The position numbers and the translations under genes are program-made. A stretch of DNA of 33,395 nucleotides from Oscillospiraceae bacterium (lineage in GTDB: Bacteria > Bacillota > Clostridia > Oscillospirales > Oscillospiraceae): NCBI GenBank assembly GCA_021768185.1, contig JAETNP010000028.1:1-33395 (forward strand). Direction: 5' to 3'. Of this stretch, positions 7,509-15,810 are shown in pieces. The stretch's first letter is position 1. Each line of letters opens with the position of its first letter. A model generated the notes under the pieces. It worked only from the letters and a program-made list of their open reading frames with translations, was not told the DNA's origin and ran no database searches.

Positions 7509-9349
7509 GTGGTGAACACCTCCTTCTCCTTGACGGTCCCGGTATAGCCCAGGGTGAACATGGGGCTGAAGGCGTAGCCCTCCTTATAATACCCCGTTTT
7601 GTCCCGGCCCTCGCACTCCAGGGAGACCCGGGTCTTGACGGGCGGGATCACGCAGGCCGCTTCGTCCGCATCATCCAGGACCTGCTCCCGGCACTTGTAG
7701 GCGTAGTCCAGGCCGTACTCCACCGTGCCCCTGCGGACGCTGAGGCGCAGGCTGGTCATGTCCTCCGGATATTCCGTGGTGCCGTAGCAGGCCACCATGT
7801 ATTCGTCGATGGTCACTTCCGCGTCCGGGTCGCTCATCTCCAGGATGTTCCGCTGGATCTTGATAGCGCTGGACCCTTCCTGGAAGGTAATCACCGTCTG
7901 CACCTTCACCGTCACATCGGAGAACACGGCCTCCACCGGGTCCAGGGTCAGCTGCCGGCAGTCCCCCTCCTGGGAGAAATGGGCGTGGGTGCGGCAGAGC
8001 GCCAGATCCACCTCCTCGCCGTTGCGGCGGAGCTTCGCTGAGCGGATGGTCCCCTCGCCGGCGTAGTGGGTGAAGTATCCCGCCCGGTACTTCTCCTGGA
8101 TGAGGAAGGGGTACCCGGCCTCCTGGACGTGGGGCGTGCCGATGCCGATGTCCCACTCCAGCTTGGCGGCGTAGGGCCGCAGGTCCACGATGGCCCCGCC
8201 CTGGTCCATGTTGACGCAGGCGCGCATATAGGGGTCGCAGTACCAGAAGAGCTGCTTGCCGCTGCCGTAGATGATGTCCCGCCACAGGGCGCACTCCGGC
8301 TCGGCGTAGCGCTTCTTTTCCCGGTAGTAGTCCGCGAACTCCGCCATGGTCATGTCGGTGAGCTTGCCCTCCTTCTTCAGCTTCCCGTAGTAGGCGCAGC
8401 CGTCGTCATAGCTGGCCTTCAGCAGCTCGTAGGGGGCCTCCCACCGGCCCATCTTGTTCATCCAGCCCGGGCCCACGAACTGCATGTTGTAGGCGTAGCC
8501 GTTGTTGAACTTGGCCTGATAGCGGTACTGGTCGATGAGGTTGTAGAGGTAGGGGTAGCTCTGTCCGCTGTAGCTGCCGTCGGGGTTGAACTGCCCCGGC
8601 GTGTAGAGCATCCCCCGCAGCACGTTCTGGGGGTGGGTGCCGAAGTTGGAGCCGTTGCCGTCGTAGCAGGCCATCAGGTCCCGGCTCAGGTGGGGGATGG
8701 CGACGATGCCGCTGTCCTCCGCCTCGTTGGCGGCGGGGGCGTGGGTGTTGACCTTGGAGGGGATCCAGGGGGCCCAGGGGCCGCCGTCCAGGAAGGTGTA
8801 CCAGGAGTTGTTGCAGGTGTGGTAGGCCTTCGGCCCCTCCTCCCAGCAGGTAGCCACGGCGCACTTGACCATGGGGTACTTTTCCTTGATATAGTTGATC
8901 AGCGCCGCGTCCATGTAGTAGCTGCCGGTGGACTCCGGGTAGAAGCCGAAGCACTCGTGGAATTTGCCGAACACGTCGTCCACCACGGAGCGCTTCATGT
9001 CCATGTCGAACATCCAGATGCAGAAGTCCTTGGTCTTGTACTTCTCCCGGAACTCCTTGCAGGGCAGGCCCAGCAGGCTCAGGGCGATCTCGTCGCCGTA
9101 CTGCTCGTGGTCCGCCTTGGCCAGGGCCACAGCCTCGTCGTTGAACAGGCTGGCGTAGGTCATTTGGATGGTGGTCTTCAGCCCGTTGCGGTGGGCGGCC
9201 TCCTGCTGGAGCTTGAAGATGTCCAGGCTCTCGGTCAGCAGGGCCTTGCGGCCCAGGTCCTCCGTCTTCCCTTGGCCGGTGACCTTCTCGGCGTATTCCG
9301 GGACCATCTCGGGCCGGTGGATGATATTAAGAATAAATTGGTCTTGCAT
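7481..9349 (-). CDS. Predicted carbohydrate-active protein with deacetylase/GH57-like N-terminal barrel, specificity unknown
   Basis: 622 residues, no signal peptide. I do not recognise the family with certainty. The first 350 residues look like a metal-dependent polysaccharide-deacetylase or GH57-type barrel: an early strand TTIQMTYASLF, a later IALSLLGL, then GFYPESTGSYYMDAALINYI followed by a KYPMVKCAVATCWEEG strand. The last 250 residues are beta-rich (QTVITFQEG, IKIQRNILEM, RVSLECEGRD), as in the C-terminal beta-sandwich of many glycosidases. It is the last large gene of the SBP-permease operon, so the substrate is probably the imported, galactose-containing oligosaccharide. The start is supported by AAGGA 7 bases ahead. 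Confidence 0.6.
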   Translation of the reverse strand: MQDQFILNIIHRPEMVPEYAEKVTGQGKTEDLGRKALLTESLDIFKLQQEAAHRNGLKTTIQMTYASLFNDEAVALAKADHEQYGDEIALSLLGLPCKEFREKYKTKDFCIWMFDMDMKRSVVDDVFGKFHECFGFYPESTGSYYMDAALINYIKEKYPMVKCAVATCWEEGPKAYHTCNNSWYTFLDGGPWAPWIPSKVNTHAPAANEAEDSGIVAIPHLSRDLMACYDGNGSNFGTHPQNVLRGMLYTPGQFNPDGSYSGQSYPYLYNLIDQYRYQAKFNNGYAYNMQFVGPGWMNKMGRWEAPYELLKASYDDGCAYYGKLKKEGKLTDMTMAEFADYYREKKRYAEPECALWRDIIYGSGKQLFWYCDPYMRACVNMDQGGAIVDLRPYAAKLEWDIGIGTPHVQEAGYPFLIQEKYRAGYFTHYAGEGTIRSAKLRRNGEEVDLALCRTHAHFSQEGDCRQLTLDPVEAVFSDVTVKVQTVITFQEGSSAIKIQRNILEMSDPDAEVTIDEYMVACYGTTEYPEDMTSLRLSVRRGTVEYGLDYAYKCREQVLDDADEAACVIPPVKTRVSLECEGRDKTGYYKEGYAFSPMFTLGYTGTVKEKEVFTTWLKLARAD

Positions 9350-9373
9350 AGTCGATTCCTTCCAATGGCGCCG

Positions 9374-10216
9374 TCACCCCTTGACCGCGCCGTTGGTGAT
9401 GCCTTCCACGTAGAATTTCTGCATGATGATATACAGGATGGAGATGGGGATGCTCACCAGCACGCCGCCGCAGCAGAACTGGGTGAAGTAGGTGTTGATG
9501 AGGCTCTTGTCCAGCATCCGGTAGAGGCCCACGGCCACGGTGTAGTTCTCCGCGATGCCGGCGTTGAGGATCATCTTGGAGTACACGAAGTCCATCCAGG
9601 GGGTGAGGAAGCTGCTGATGACGGTGTAGACGATGATGGGCTTGCTCATGGGCACCACCACCGTGAGGAAGATCCGCGCCTCGTTGCAGCCGTCCAGCCG
9701 CGCCGCCTCGCACAGCGCCCTGGGCACGGTGTCGAAGAAGCCCTTGGCGATGAGGTAGCCCAGGCCGGAGGAGGCGGAGTAGACCATGATGAGGCCGATG
9801 TGGCTGTTAGTCAGATTGAAGGTCTTCAGCGTGAAGTACACCGCGATCATCGCCAGCATACCGGGGAACAGGTTCAGGATCACCGCGATGTTCATCAGGG
9901 GCTTGCGCATCTTGAAGCGCATGACCGACGTGGCGTAGGCCACCATCAGCACGAAGAAGGTGGAGATCAGGCAGGTGAAGCAGGCGATCTTGAAGGTGTT
10001 CCAGAACCAGGTGACGAACTGGTTCACGCTGTCGGACTGGAGGATCTTGGCGTAGTGGACGGCGCTCCAGGTCTCCGGGAAGAAGGTGCTGACGTTCATG
10101 CCGTCGTAGGCGCTGAAGGAGGTGCAGAGCAGCCAGACGATGGGGATGATCCAGAAAATCGCCAGGGCGGCAATGAGCACGTTGAACAGTATCGTGCGTA
10201 CGGTCTTCTTTTTCAT
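9374..10216 (-). CDS. Carbohydrate ABC transporter permease, MalG type
   Basis: 280 residues with six predicted membrane spans. The EAA loop that docks the ATPase is visible as CEAARLDGCNEARIFLTVVV with the following P (around residues 168-190), as in MalG and LacG-like permeases (CUT1 family). The start overlaps the stop of the MalF-type gene by 4 bases (ATGA), with AAGGAGG upstream. It forms the membrane channel with the neighbour permease. No ATPase gene is in this operon, so a shared MsmX/UgpC-type ATPase encoded elsewhere is expected. Confidence 0.92.
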   Translation of the reverse strand: MKKKTVRTILFNVLIAALAIFWIIPIVWLLCTSFSAYDGMNVSTFFPETWSAVHYAKILQSDSVNQFVTWFWNTFKIACFTCLISTFFVLMVAYATSVMRFKMRKPLMNIAVILNLFPGMLAMIAVYFTLKTFNLTNSHIGLIMVYSASSGLGYLIAKGFFDTVPRALCEAARLDGCNEARIFLTVVVPMSKPIIVYTVISSFLTPWMDFVYSKMILNAGIAENYTVAVGLYRMLDKSLINTYFTQFCCGGVLVSIPISILYIIMQKFYVEGITNGAVKG

Positions 10217-11649
10217 TGATAGACCCCCTCCTTATCTCCCTTGGTCATGCGGTTGAAGGCGATGAGCGTGAACACCGCGCAGACGATAAAGACCATGATG
10301 CCGATGACCGAGGCCATCTTGTAGTTGTAGTAGTCCTGGGTCAGCCGGAACAGCCAGGTGACCAGCAGGTCCACCTCCTTGGCCTGGGCGTTGGCCATGA
10401 CCTGGTTGGTGGTGGTGTAGACGTCCTCGGTGAGCAGGTAGATCACGTTGAAGTTGTTGATGTTCTTCACGAAGTCCGTGACCAGCGCCGGCCCGGTGAC
10501 GAAGAGCATGTAGGGCATGGTGATGTGCCGGAAGGTCTGATAGGGATTGGCGCCGTCGATCCGGGCGCTCTCCAGCTGGTCGGCTGGGAGGTTCATCAGC
10601 ACGCCGGTGGCGATGAGCATCTGGTAGGGGATGCCGATCCAGATATTGATGAGGATGATCATCACATGGGCCCAGCCGGGGGCGGACAGGAAGGGGATGT
10701 AGGTGGTGGAAATGGCCCCGACGTCCCGCAGGAAGCCCGTCAGGCCGATGTTGGCGCAGATCGTGTTGGCGATGCCGGTGTTGGAGAAGAAGTTGCGCAT
10801 CAGCAGCAGGGACACGAACTGGGGCACCGCGATGGTGACCATGAAGAGGGTCCGCCACAGCTTGCGCGCCCGGACCAGCTTGCTGTTGAGCAGCAGGCTC
10901 ATGAGGATGCCGCCGATGTAGGTGGTCAGGGTGGCGAACAGGGACCACACCAGGGTCCAGCCCAGGATGCGGACGAAGGCGTAGCCGAAGCCCATGGTCA
11001 GGCTGTCCCCGCCGCCCAGCAGGGTGATGAAGTTGCTCAGCCCCACCCAGGAGAACAGATTGGTGGGAGGCATGTGCTGCTGGTCGTAGTTGGTGAAGGC
11101 CACCAGGATCAGCAGCAGGATCGGGACGACGGTGAAGACCGCCGCGCCCAGCACAGGGAGAGTCAGCAGGGTGATGTGGAACTTCTCGTCCAGGTAGGAG
11201 CGCAGGTCCTCCACGAAGGTGTTGACGTGCTGCCCCGCCTCCGCCCGGAGCTGGAGGCGGTAAACGTTGACCACGTTCTTCATCCACACGGCGATGAACG
11301 CGAACCAGACCACAAAACTGAACAGGGAGAACAGCAGGATCATGAAGGAGTTGTCGTAGTCGTTCCACTCCGTCTTCATGGTCTCCATGTTGAAGACCTG
11401 CTCCGCCTGTACGGTGCCCAGGGTGCCGAATTTGGGGACGTACTGCATGGCGAAGAAGATGGTGAAGAGGACCGCGCCCACCTCCAGCGCCGTCATGATG
11501 AGGGCCTTGACATACTGCTTGCGCCGGGCGTAGCCCGCGCCCATCCAGAGGAGGGACAGCTTCACGGACCAGTCTCCCCTGGCGACCGCCGTGCCGAAAT
11601 TGGAGAAAAACGGCCCAATGCCGAATTTTTCACTCAATGGATTTTCCAT
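10213..11649 (-). CDS. Carbohydrate ABC transporter permease, MalF type, with long N-terminal extension
   Basis: 478 residues, much longer than the usual 290-320 of CUT1 permeases. The canonical permease occupies about residues 165-478, with the EAA loop ESARIDGANPYQTFRHITMP. The first 165 residues hold extra membrane segments (around 30-70 and 110-130) and a charged stretch, resembling the long N-terminus of MalF proteins. It pairs with the MalG-type permease; a 16-bp intercistronic hairpin separates it from the binding-protein gene upstream. The start has GGGAGG at good spacing. Confidence 0.9.
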   Translation of the reverse strand: MENPLSEKFGIGPFFSNFGTAVARGDWSVKLSLLWMGAGYARRKQYVKALIMTALEVGAVLFTIFFAMQYVPKFGTLGTVQAEQVFNMETMKTEWNDYDNSFMILLFSLFSFVVWFAFIAVWMKNVVNVYRLQLRAEAGQHVNTFVEDLRSYLDEKFHITLLTLPVLGAAVFTVVPILLLILVAFTNYDQQHMPPTNLFSWVGLSNFITLLGGGDSLTMGFGYAFVRILGWTLVWSLFATLTTYIGGILMSLLLNSKLVRARKLWRTLFMVTIAVPQFVSLLLMRNFFSNTGIANTICANIGLTGFLRDVGAISTTYIPFLSAPGWAHVMIILINIWIGIPYQMLIATGVLMNLPADQLESARIDGANPYQTFRHITMPYMLFVTGPALVTDFVKNINNFNVIYLLTEDVYTTTNQVMANAQAKEVDLLVTWLFRLTQDYYNYKMASVIGIMVFIVCAVFTLIAFNRMTKGDKEGVYQ

Positions 11650-11676
11650 ACGGGACCTCCCTTTTCTCTTTTTGAT

Positions 11677-11712
11677 GTCCGCTCCCAGGCGCGGCTGCGC
11701 CTGAGAGCGGAC
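11677..11712 (-). other. Intercistronic hairpin after the binding-protein gene
   Basis: A 16-base-pair stem (11677-11692 with 11697-11712, one G-U pair, loop of 4) lies between the binding-protein stop and the first permease. No U-run follows on the minus strand, so it is more likely a stabiliser or processing point that keeps binding-protein mRNA above permease mRNA than a full terminator, as is common in maltose-type operons. Confidence 0.6.
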
Positions 11713-11740
11713 GATTCAGTTTGCAGGGGAAACCGGACGA

Positions 11741-13084
11741 TCAGCCAAGGGGCGCGGTAACGCCGGCCACCAGATCGTCCAGCGCCGTCTGGACGGAGGC
11801 GTCGTCAGTGGCGATGGTACCCTGCGCGATCTGCTCGCCGAAGGACTTGGAGGGATCCCAATACTTGCCGCCCACCTTCTGGATGACGGAGAAGCCGGAC
11901 TGTGCGCCCAGGGCGGCCTGGGCCACGTTGGCCTTCACGGCGTCGGAGGACTGGGCGTTGATGTTGGAGGGGCCGGCCTCCCGCTGCTCGAAGCGGGCGA
12001 TCTGGGACTCCTCGTTGGTCAGGAACTCGGCCAGCAGCACGGCCCAGCCGGAGTTCTTGGAGTAGGCGTTGACGCCCATGAGCTTGCAGCCGGCCACGGA
12101 ACCGCTCTGGACCTCCTTGTCCCCGGCCATGTAGGTGGGCAGCTTGGTGGCGGCGTAGCCGTCGCCGAAGGCCTCGGAGCAGCTGATGGAATCCCAGGTC
12201 CCGCTGACGATGGCGCAGACGTTGCCGGCAGCGATCTGGTTGGAGCTGTCGCCGTCGGTCACGGGCAGGAAGGCGGGATGGGAGGCGATCTTCTGCATGG
12301 CCTGGACCACCTGGACGCCGGTGACGCCGCTGGGGGAGGTGCCGTTCCAGTCCATGGTGGTGGTGCCGTCCTCATTGCGGCCGGTGGTGAAGCCCGCGCC
12401 GTAGAAGAAGCTGGCCAGGTACCAGCCGGAGGCCAGGGTCATGCCCACCTTGCTGCCGGCGGCCTGGGCGGCGTCCAGCAGGGTGTCCCAGCTCTTGGCC
12501 TGGTCGGGGGTGATGCGGGTGGAGTCATAGTAGAGGAAATAGCCGTTGTCCGCCGTGGCGGGGAAGGCATACATGGTGCCGTTGTAGGTAGCGGCCTCCA
12601 CGGAGACGGGGACGTTGGCGGCCTTGATGTCGGCCACGCTCTTGCCGGCATAAGCCTGGATGGGCTGGTCCATGCTGTCGATGCTCAGCAGGGCCCCGGC
12701 GTCCACCAGGTCGGCCAGCTGGTCGTCGGCAAAGGCGAACACGTCGGCGGCGGTTTCGATGTCGGTAAGGATGGTGTCCTTGGCGGTGGATTCGGACTCC
12801 ACGCCCACCCGGATGTCAAAGGTCTGATCGGGATAGGCGGCCTTGAACGCTTCTACGCGCCCGGCCAGCAGGTCCTGGTCCTCCTCGCCGCCCCAGAGGG
12901 CCAGGGAGATGGTTTCACCGCTGCCGCTGCTGTCACTACCGGAAGCGGGGGCGTCGGCATCGTTATTGCCGGATTGGGAAGGCGTGCTGCTGTCGTTGGA
13001 TGGCGTATTCCCGCCGCCGCAGGCCGCGAGGGCCAGCGTCATGACAGCGGCAAGGACAAGTGCAAGGATCTTCTTCAGTTTCAT
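11741..13084 (-). CDS. Sugar-binding lipoprotein of the ABC transporter
   Basis: 447 residues. A lipoprotein signal peptide ends at the lipobox LAAC with Cys22, followed by a Gly/Ser/Asp-rich linker, so the protein is anchored outside the membrane. The mature part is a family 1 extracellular solute-binding protein with the usual ISLALWGGEEDQD opening and SGTWD segment. It captures an oligosaccharide and delivers it to the two permeases. It is the first gene of the operon, with AGGAGG upstream and a near-consensus promoter. The precise ligand cannot be read from sequence; galacto-oligosaccharides are suggested by GH53 downstream. Confidence 0.92.
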   Translation of the reverse strand: MKLKKILALVLAAVMTLALAACGGGNTPSNDSSTPSQSGNNDADAPASGSDSSGSGETISLALWGGEEDQDLLAGRVEAFKAAYPDQTFDIRVGVESESTAKDTILTDIETAADVFAFADDQLADLVDAGALLSIDSMDQPIQAYAGKSVADIKAANVPVSVEAATYNGTMYAFPATADNGYFLYYDSTRITPDQAKSWDTLLDAAQAAGSKVGMTLASGWYLASFFYGAGFTTGRNEDGTTTMDWNGTSPSGVTGVQVVQAMQKIASHPAFLPVTDGDSSNQIAAGNVCAIVSGTWDSISCSEAFGDGYAATKLPTYMAGDKEVQSGSVAGCKLMGVNAYSKNSGWAVLLAEFLTNEESQIARFEQREAGPSNINAQSSDAVKANVAQAALGAQSGFSVIQKVGGKYWDPSKSFGEQIAQGTIATDDASVQTALDDLVAGVTAPLG

Positions 13085-13121
13085 GGGGATGCCTCCTGTT
13101 CATATTTTTCCTGTTTCATCG

Positions 13122-13165
13122 CTGCGCAACTTCGTGCAACGATTCATACTCGCTTAGCGCAACAA
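13122..13165 (-). promoter_or_regulatory. Repeated TTGCGC operator-like boxes before the transporter operon
   Basis: On the minus strand three related boxes follow one another downstream of the -10: TTGTTGCGCTAA (13154-13165), CGTTGCAC (13134-13141) and GTTGCGCAG (13122-13130). The near-palindromic core TTGCGCAA with central CG fits a LacI/GalR-type operator, and the same core lies near the lacI promoter. Binding here would block the transporter promoter. Confidence 0.5.
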
Positions 13166-13178
13166 TTCAGGCAAAACA

Positions 13179-13207
13179 AGAATACTATGAAAGGCGCTTA
13201 ATGTCAA
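13179..13207 (-). promoter_or_regulatory. Sigma-A promoter of the ABC transporter operon
   Basis: On the minus strand TTGACA (13202-13207) and TATTCT (13179-13184) are exactly 17 bases apart, about 95 bases before the lipoprotein start. The -35 is perfect. Confidence 0.85.
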
Positions 13208-13252
13208 TAGGCCAAATTCCACGTAATTTTCTCGGCATTTTGGGAACAACGC

Positions 13253-13290
13253 ACAAAAAATGCGCCGCCTGCCCTTCCGGCAAGCAGCGC
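13253..13290 (-). terminator. Intrinsic terminator after the lacI gene
   Basis: On the minus strand GCGCTGCTTGCC pairs fully (two G-U pairs) with GGCAGGCGGCGC and is followed by ATTTTTTGTG. It isolates the regulator from the transporter promoter downstream. Confidence 0.8.
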
Positions 13291-13303
13291 AACTGTTGCG
13301 CAG
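13287..13303. promoter_or_regulatory. Perfect palindrome resembling the LacI operator core
   Basis: GCGCAAC-T-GTTGCGC (13287-13301) is a perfect inverted repeat directly after the lacI stop codon, extended to GTTGCGCAG (13295-13303), the box also found at 13122-13130 and 14363-14371. It may be an auxiliary operator for looping, but it also overlaps the base of the lacI terminator stem. Confidence 0.4.
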
Positions 13304-13305
13304 AT

Positions 13306-14310
13306 CTATTTCGTGGATTCCCGCAGGATCACCTGATACCCCTGGACCTGCCGGGGAACGACCTCCTTGCCCGCCATGGCGTCCAGCAGCAGACGGCAGG
13401 CGGCCGTTCCCAGGGCCGCCGCGTCGAACTGTACCGCCGTAACGGTGGGGGCGTTATTTTGCAGGATCTCGCTGTCGTACAGGCTCGCCAGCTTCAGCTG
13501 ACCGGGGACCGAGATCCCCCGCTGGTGCAGATCCTTCAGCAGCTCAATGGCCAGGTTGTCGTCGCCGCACAGAAGGCATTCCGGCTTTTGCTCCAACGCG
13601 GCTTCCAGCGCGTCCACCCGGCTCTCATCGGAGTTTACGTTGGAAAAGACGATCTCCGGCTCCACGGCCAGCCCATATTCCTCCAGCGCCTGCCGGTATC
13701 CCTCGAGCCGGTCCATGTTGACCGTGTATGCCTCGCGATTGCCCATATACGCGATATGGCGGATGCCCATTTGCAGCAGCAGCCGGGTCAGCTCCCGGGC
13801 CGCTCCCACATGGTCGTGGTCCACCTGGAGCGCGGCGGGGGACCGGAGCCGCCCCATCGCCACGAAGGGCACGCCCCTCTGCCGCACCAGGTCCAGGCAC
13901 GGGTCGTCCAGCAGCGTCCGGGTGAGGATCACCCCGTCCACCTTATTGGCCGACAGCTGCCGCTCCAGCTGCTCCGTGTTTTCCCCATCGGCGTAGCACA
14001 GCAGGATGTCGTATCCCCGCTGGGCCGCCATGCGGCAGATGCCGCCCATGGACTTCCGGAGGAACGGCAGGTCCAGCTGGACGAAGTGGTGGGGGATCAC
14101 CAGGGCGAGATTATTGGTAGGCCGGCGCTCCAGCTTATTGATGGACCCCGCGGCCTCATAGCCTGCCCGGCGGACATACTCCTCCACCCGTTCCCGGGTT
14201 TCCGAACTGATTCGCCCTTTACCGGAGAGCGCCCGGGAGACGGTGGTTTTTGAAACGCCCAGTTCATTGGCGATGGCGGCTGTGGTCAGTTTGGTTTTTG
14301 ATGACTCCAT
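13306..14310 (-). CDS. LacI-family transcriptional regulator
   Basis: 334 residues. The N-terminal HTH (about 8-30: TTAAIANELGVSKTTVSRAL) and hinge are typical LacI/GalR, followed by a periplasmic-binding-like sugar sensor domain (about 65-334; LALVIPHH, DGVILTRTLLDD). It should repress the adjacent transporter operon, and probably itself, until a sugar binds. The ATG at 14310 has AGGAGG at 8 bases. It has its own strong promoter and terminator, so it is a separate unit. Likely inducer: galactose or a galactoside (inference from the operon). Confidence 0.92.
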   Translation of the reverse strand: MESSKTKLTTAAIANELGVSKTTVSRALSGKGRISSETRERVEEYVRRAGYEAAGSINKLERRPTNNLALVIPHHFVQLDLPFLRKSMGGICRMAAQRGYDILLCYADGENTEQLERQLSANKVDGVILTRTLLDDPCLDLVRQRGVPFVAMGRLRSPAALQVDHDHVGAARELTRLLLQMGIRHIAYMGNREAYTVNMDRLEGYRQALEEYGLAVEPEIVFSNVNSDESRVDALEAALEQKPECLLCGDDNLAIELLKDLHQRGISVPGQLKLASLYDSEILQNNAPTVTAVQFDAAALGTAACRLLLDAMAGKEVVPRQVQGYQVILRESTK

Positions 14311-14351
14311 AGGGGGACCTCCTGCGGATGGATATGAATCACAGGCAGTAT

Positions 14352-14371
14352 TTGCGCGGTTTGTTGCGCAG
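14352..14371 (-). promoter_or_regulatory. Operator-like boxes at the lacI promoter
   Basis: GTTGCGCAG (14363-14371) and TTGCGCGG (14352-14359) lie just downstream of the lacI -10, matching the boxes before the transporter operon. This suggests autorepression. Confidence 0.45.
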
Positions 14372-14375
14372 CCTC

Positions 14376-14404
14376 AGCATACCGTATCCGCGGCGTTTTG
14401 TCAA
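14376..14404 (-). promoter_or_regulatory. Sigma-A promoter of lacI
   Basis: On the minus strand TTGACA (14399-14404) and TATGCT (14376-14381) with a 17-base spacer. The spacing and -35 are ideal. Confidence 0.82.
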
Positions 14405-14475
14405 GGCAAGTATAAGAACCTGTATTCACAGCCCTTGAAGTGCGCTGCATGGCCCCGGGTGCTGTAAAATTCCCC

Positions 14476-14504
14476 TTGACAATCCGCCTGCGATGACATA
14501 TGAT
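14476..14504 (+). promoter_or_regulatory. Sigma-A promoter driving the riboswitch and OadB-OadG pair
   Basis: TTGACA (14476-14481), 17 bases, TATGAT (14499-14504). Transcription should start near 14511, right before the aptamer. Confidence 0.85.
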
Positions 14505-14603
14505 AGGAGCAAGTGAGAGGGAGTAATCAGCGCCTTCCGGCGCGGCGGCGGCCGTCAATACGGGTAAATCCCGGCCCCGCCTGAAATGATGAGACTTTCG
14601 CGG
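14505..14603 (+). promoter_or_regulatory. yybP-ykoY-type manganese riboswitch aptamer
   Basis: The leader holds the conserved pieces of this class in the right order: GAGGGAGTA (around 14516-14524), then a GC-rich stem, GGCCGTCAATACGGG (14540-14554), a returning arm CCCGGCC, and GATGAGACTTTCGC (14588-14601). The conserved loop pair (GGGAGTA and CCGTCAA) binds Mn2+ in characterised members. The 3' piece GAGACTTTCGCGG is also the ascending arm of a terminator, so metal binding should prevent termination and turn the gene on. Assigned by eye from the consensus; a covariance-model search would settle it. Confidence 0.8.
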
Positions 14604-14637
14604 TGCGTTTAGTCGCGCCGCGGAAGTCTCATTTTTT
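14591..14637 (+). terminator. Riboswitch-controlled terminator
   Basis: GAGACTTTCGCGG (14591-14603) pairs with CCGCGGAAGTCTC (14618-14630), the stem extends inward, and ATTTTTTA follows. Its left arm overlaps the 3' end of the aptamer, the usual expression platform for this class. Confidence 0.85.
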
Positions 14638-14688
14638 ATGCTTCCTCTGAAAAAACGGGCCCCAGGCCCAAAAAGGAGGCACTTTCCC

Positions 14689-15795
14689 ATGGAGATATTC
14701 TCCGACCTTTTCTCCAACGTCCTCAACTTCACCTGGCAGCAGGGACTGATGATCGCCATCGGCTGCCTGCTGGTCTACCTGGCGGTGAAGCGGGAGATGG
14801 AGCCGTCCCTGCTGCTGCCCATGGGCTTCGGCGCGGTGCTGGTGAACCTGCCTATGGTCAGCACCGAGGCCATTGAGACCCTGTTCAACACCGGCATCGC
14901 CAGCGAGCTGTTCCCCCTGCTGCTGTTCATCGGCATCGGGGCCATGATCGACTTTGGCCCGCTGCTGAGCAACCCGAAAATGTTCCTCTTCGGTGCGGCG
15001 GCTCAGTTCGGCATTTTCTTCACCCTGGTGGTGGCGGTCATGGCGGGTTTTGACCTGAAGGACGCGGCCTCGGCGGCCATCATCGCCGCCGCCGACGGCC
15101 CCACCAGCATTTACGTAGCCAATTACTTCCAGAGCGTCTACCAGGGAGCCATCATGGTGGCGGCTTACTCCTACATGGCCCTGGTGCCTATTATCCAGCC
15201 GCCGATCATCCGGGCCATCACCACAAAAAAGGAGCGGATGATCCGCATGGAGTACGCCCCCAGCGCCGTCTCCAAGACCACCCGCATCCTGTTTCCCATT
15301 TTTGTTACCGTTATTGCTGGTACCGTGGCGCCCAAGAGCGCGGAGCTCATCGGGTTTCTCATGTTCGGCAACCTCATTCGGGAGTGCGGCGTGCTGGACA
15401 GCCTCAGCCAGTCGGCCCAGCATGAGCTGGCCAACCTGATCACCCTGCTGCTGGGGATCAGCGTCAGCTTCAAGATGAGGGCGGAGTGGTTTGTCACATG
15501 GCAGACCCTGCTCATTCTGGGCCTGGGCCTGGTGGGCTTCGTGTTTGACACCGTGGGCGGCGTGCTGTTTGCCAAGGTGCTGAACCTGTTTTCCCGGAAG
15601 AAGGTCAATCCCATGATCGGCGCGGCGGGCATATCCGCCTTTCCCATGGCCTCCCGCGTAGTCCACAAGATGGGCCAGGAGGAGGACCCCTACAACTTCC
15701 TGCTGATGCACGCCGCCGGAGCCAACGTCAGCGGACAGATCGCCTCGGTCATCGCCGGCGGACTGATCATCACGCTGGTAGAAAACGTTCTGTGA
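14689..15795 (+). CDS. OadB/GcdB-like sodium-pump decarboxylase beta subunit, without a decarboxylase
   Basis: 368 residues, strongly hydrophobic with about ten membrane segments. It matches the beta subunit of Na+-translocating oxaloacetate/glutaconyl-CoA decarboxylases: FIGIGAMIDFGPLLSNP, then the conserved IIAAADGPTSIYVAN with the Asp that in OadB lies on the Na+ path, and GAAGISAFPMASRVVHK near the end. In known pumps the beta subunit couples decarboxylation of carboxybiotin to Na+ export and needs an alpha subunit and a biotin carrier; neither is in this window. The start at 14689 has AGGAGG 9 bases ahead. The gene sits behind a Mn2+-type riboswitch and is followed 15 bases later by a gamma-like small protein. 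The regulation suggests a role in metal or ion homeostasis rather than in decarboxylation (inference). Confidence 0.88.
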   Translation: MEIFSDLFSNVLNFTWQQGLMIAIGCLLVYLAVKREMEPSLLLPMGFGAVLVNLPMVSTEAIETLFNTGIASELFPLLLFIGIGAMIDFGPLLSNPKMFLFGAAAQFGIFFTLVVAVMAGFDLKDAASAAIIAAADGPTSIYVANYFQSVYQGAIMVAAYSYMALVPIIQPPIIRAITTKKERMIRMEYAPSAVSKTTRILFPIFVTVIAGTVAPKSAELIGFLMFGNLIRECGVLDSLSQSAQHELANLITLLLGISVSFKMRAEWFVTWQTLLILGLGLVGFVFDTVGGVLFAKVLNLFSRKKVNPMIGAAGISAFPMASRVVHKMGQEEDPYNFLLMHAAGANVSGQIASVIAGGLIITLVENVL

Positions 15796-15810
15796 TAGGA
15801 GGAGAAGGCA

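Noticed and set aside
8066..13201. Very long open frames on the plus strand (e.g. 8066-10219, 10216-11760, 12278-13201)
   Set aside because: They are antisense to clear transporter, binding-protein and enzyme genes, are full of His/Val/Gly/Asp from GC-biased third positions, and match no family.
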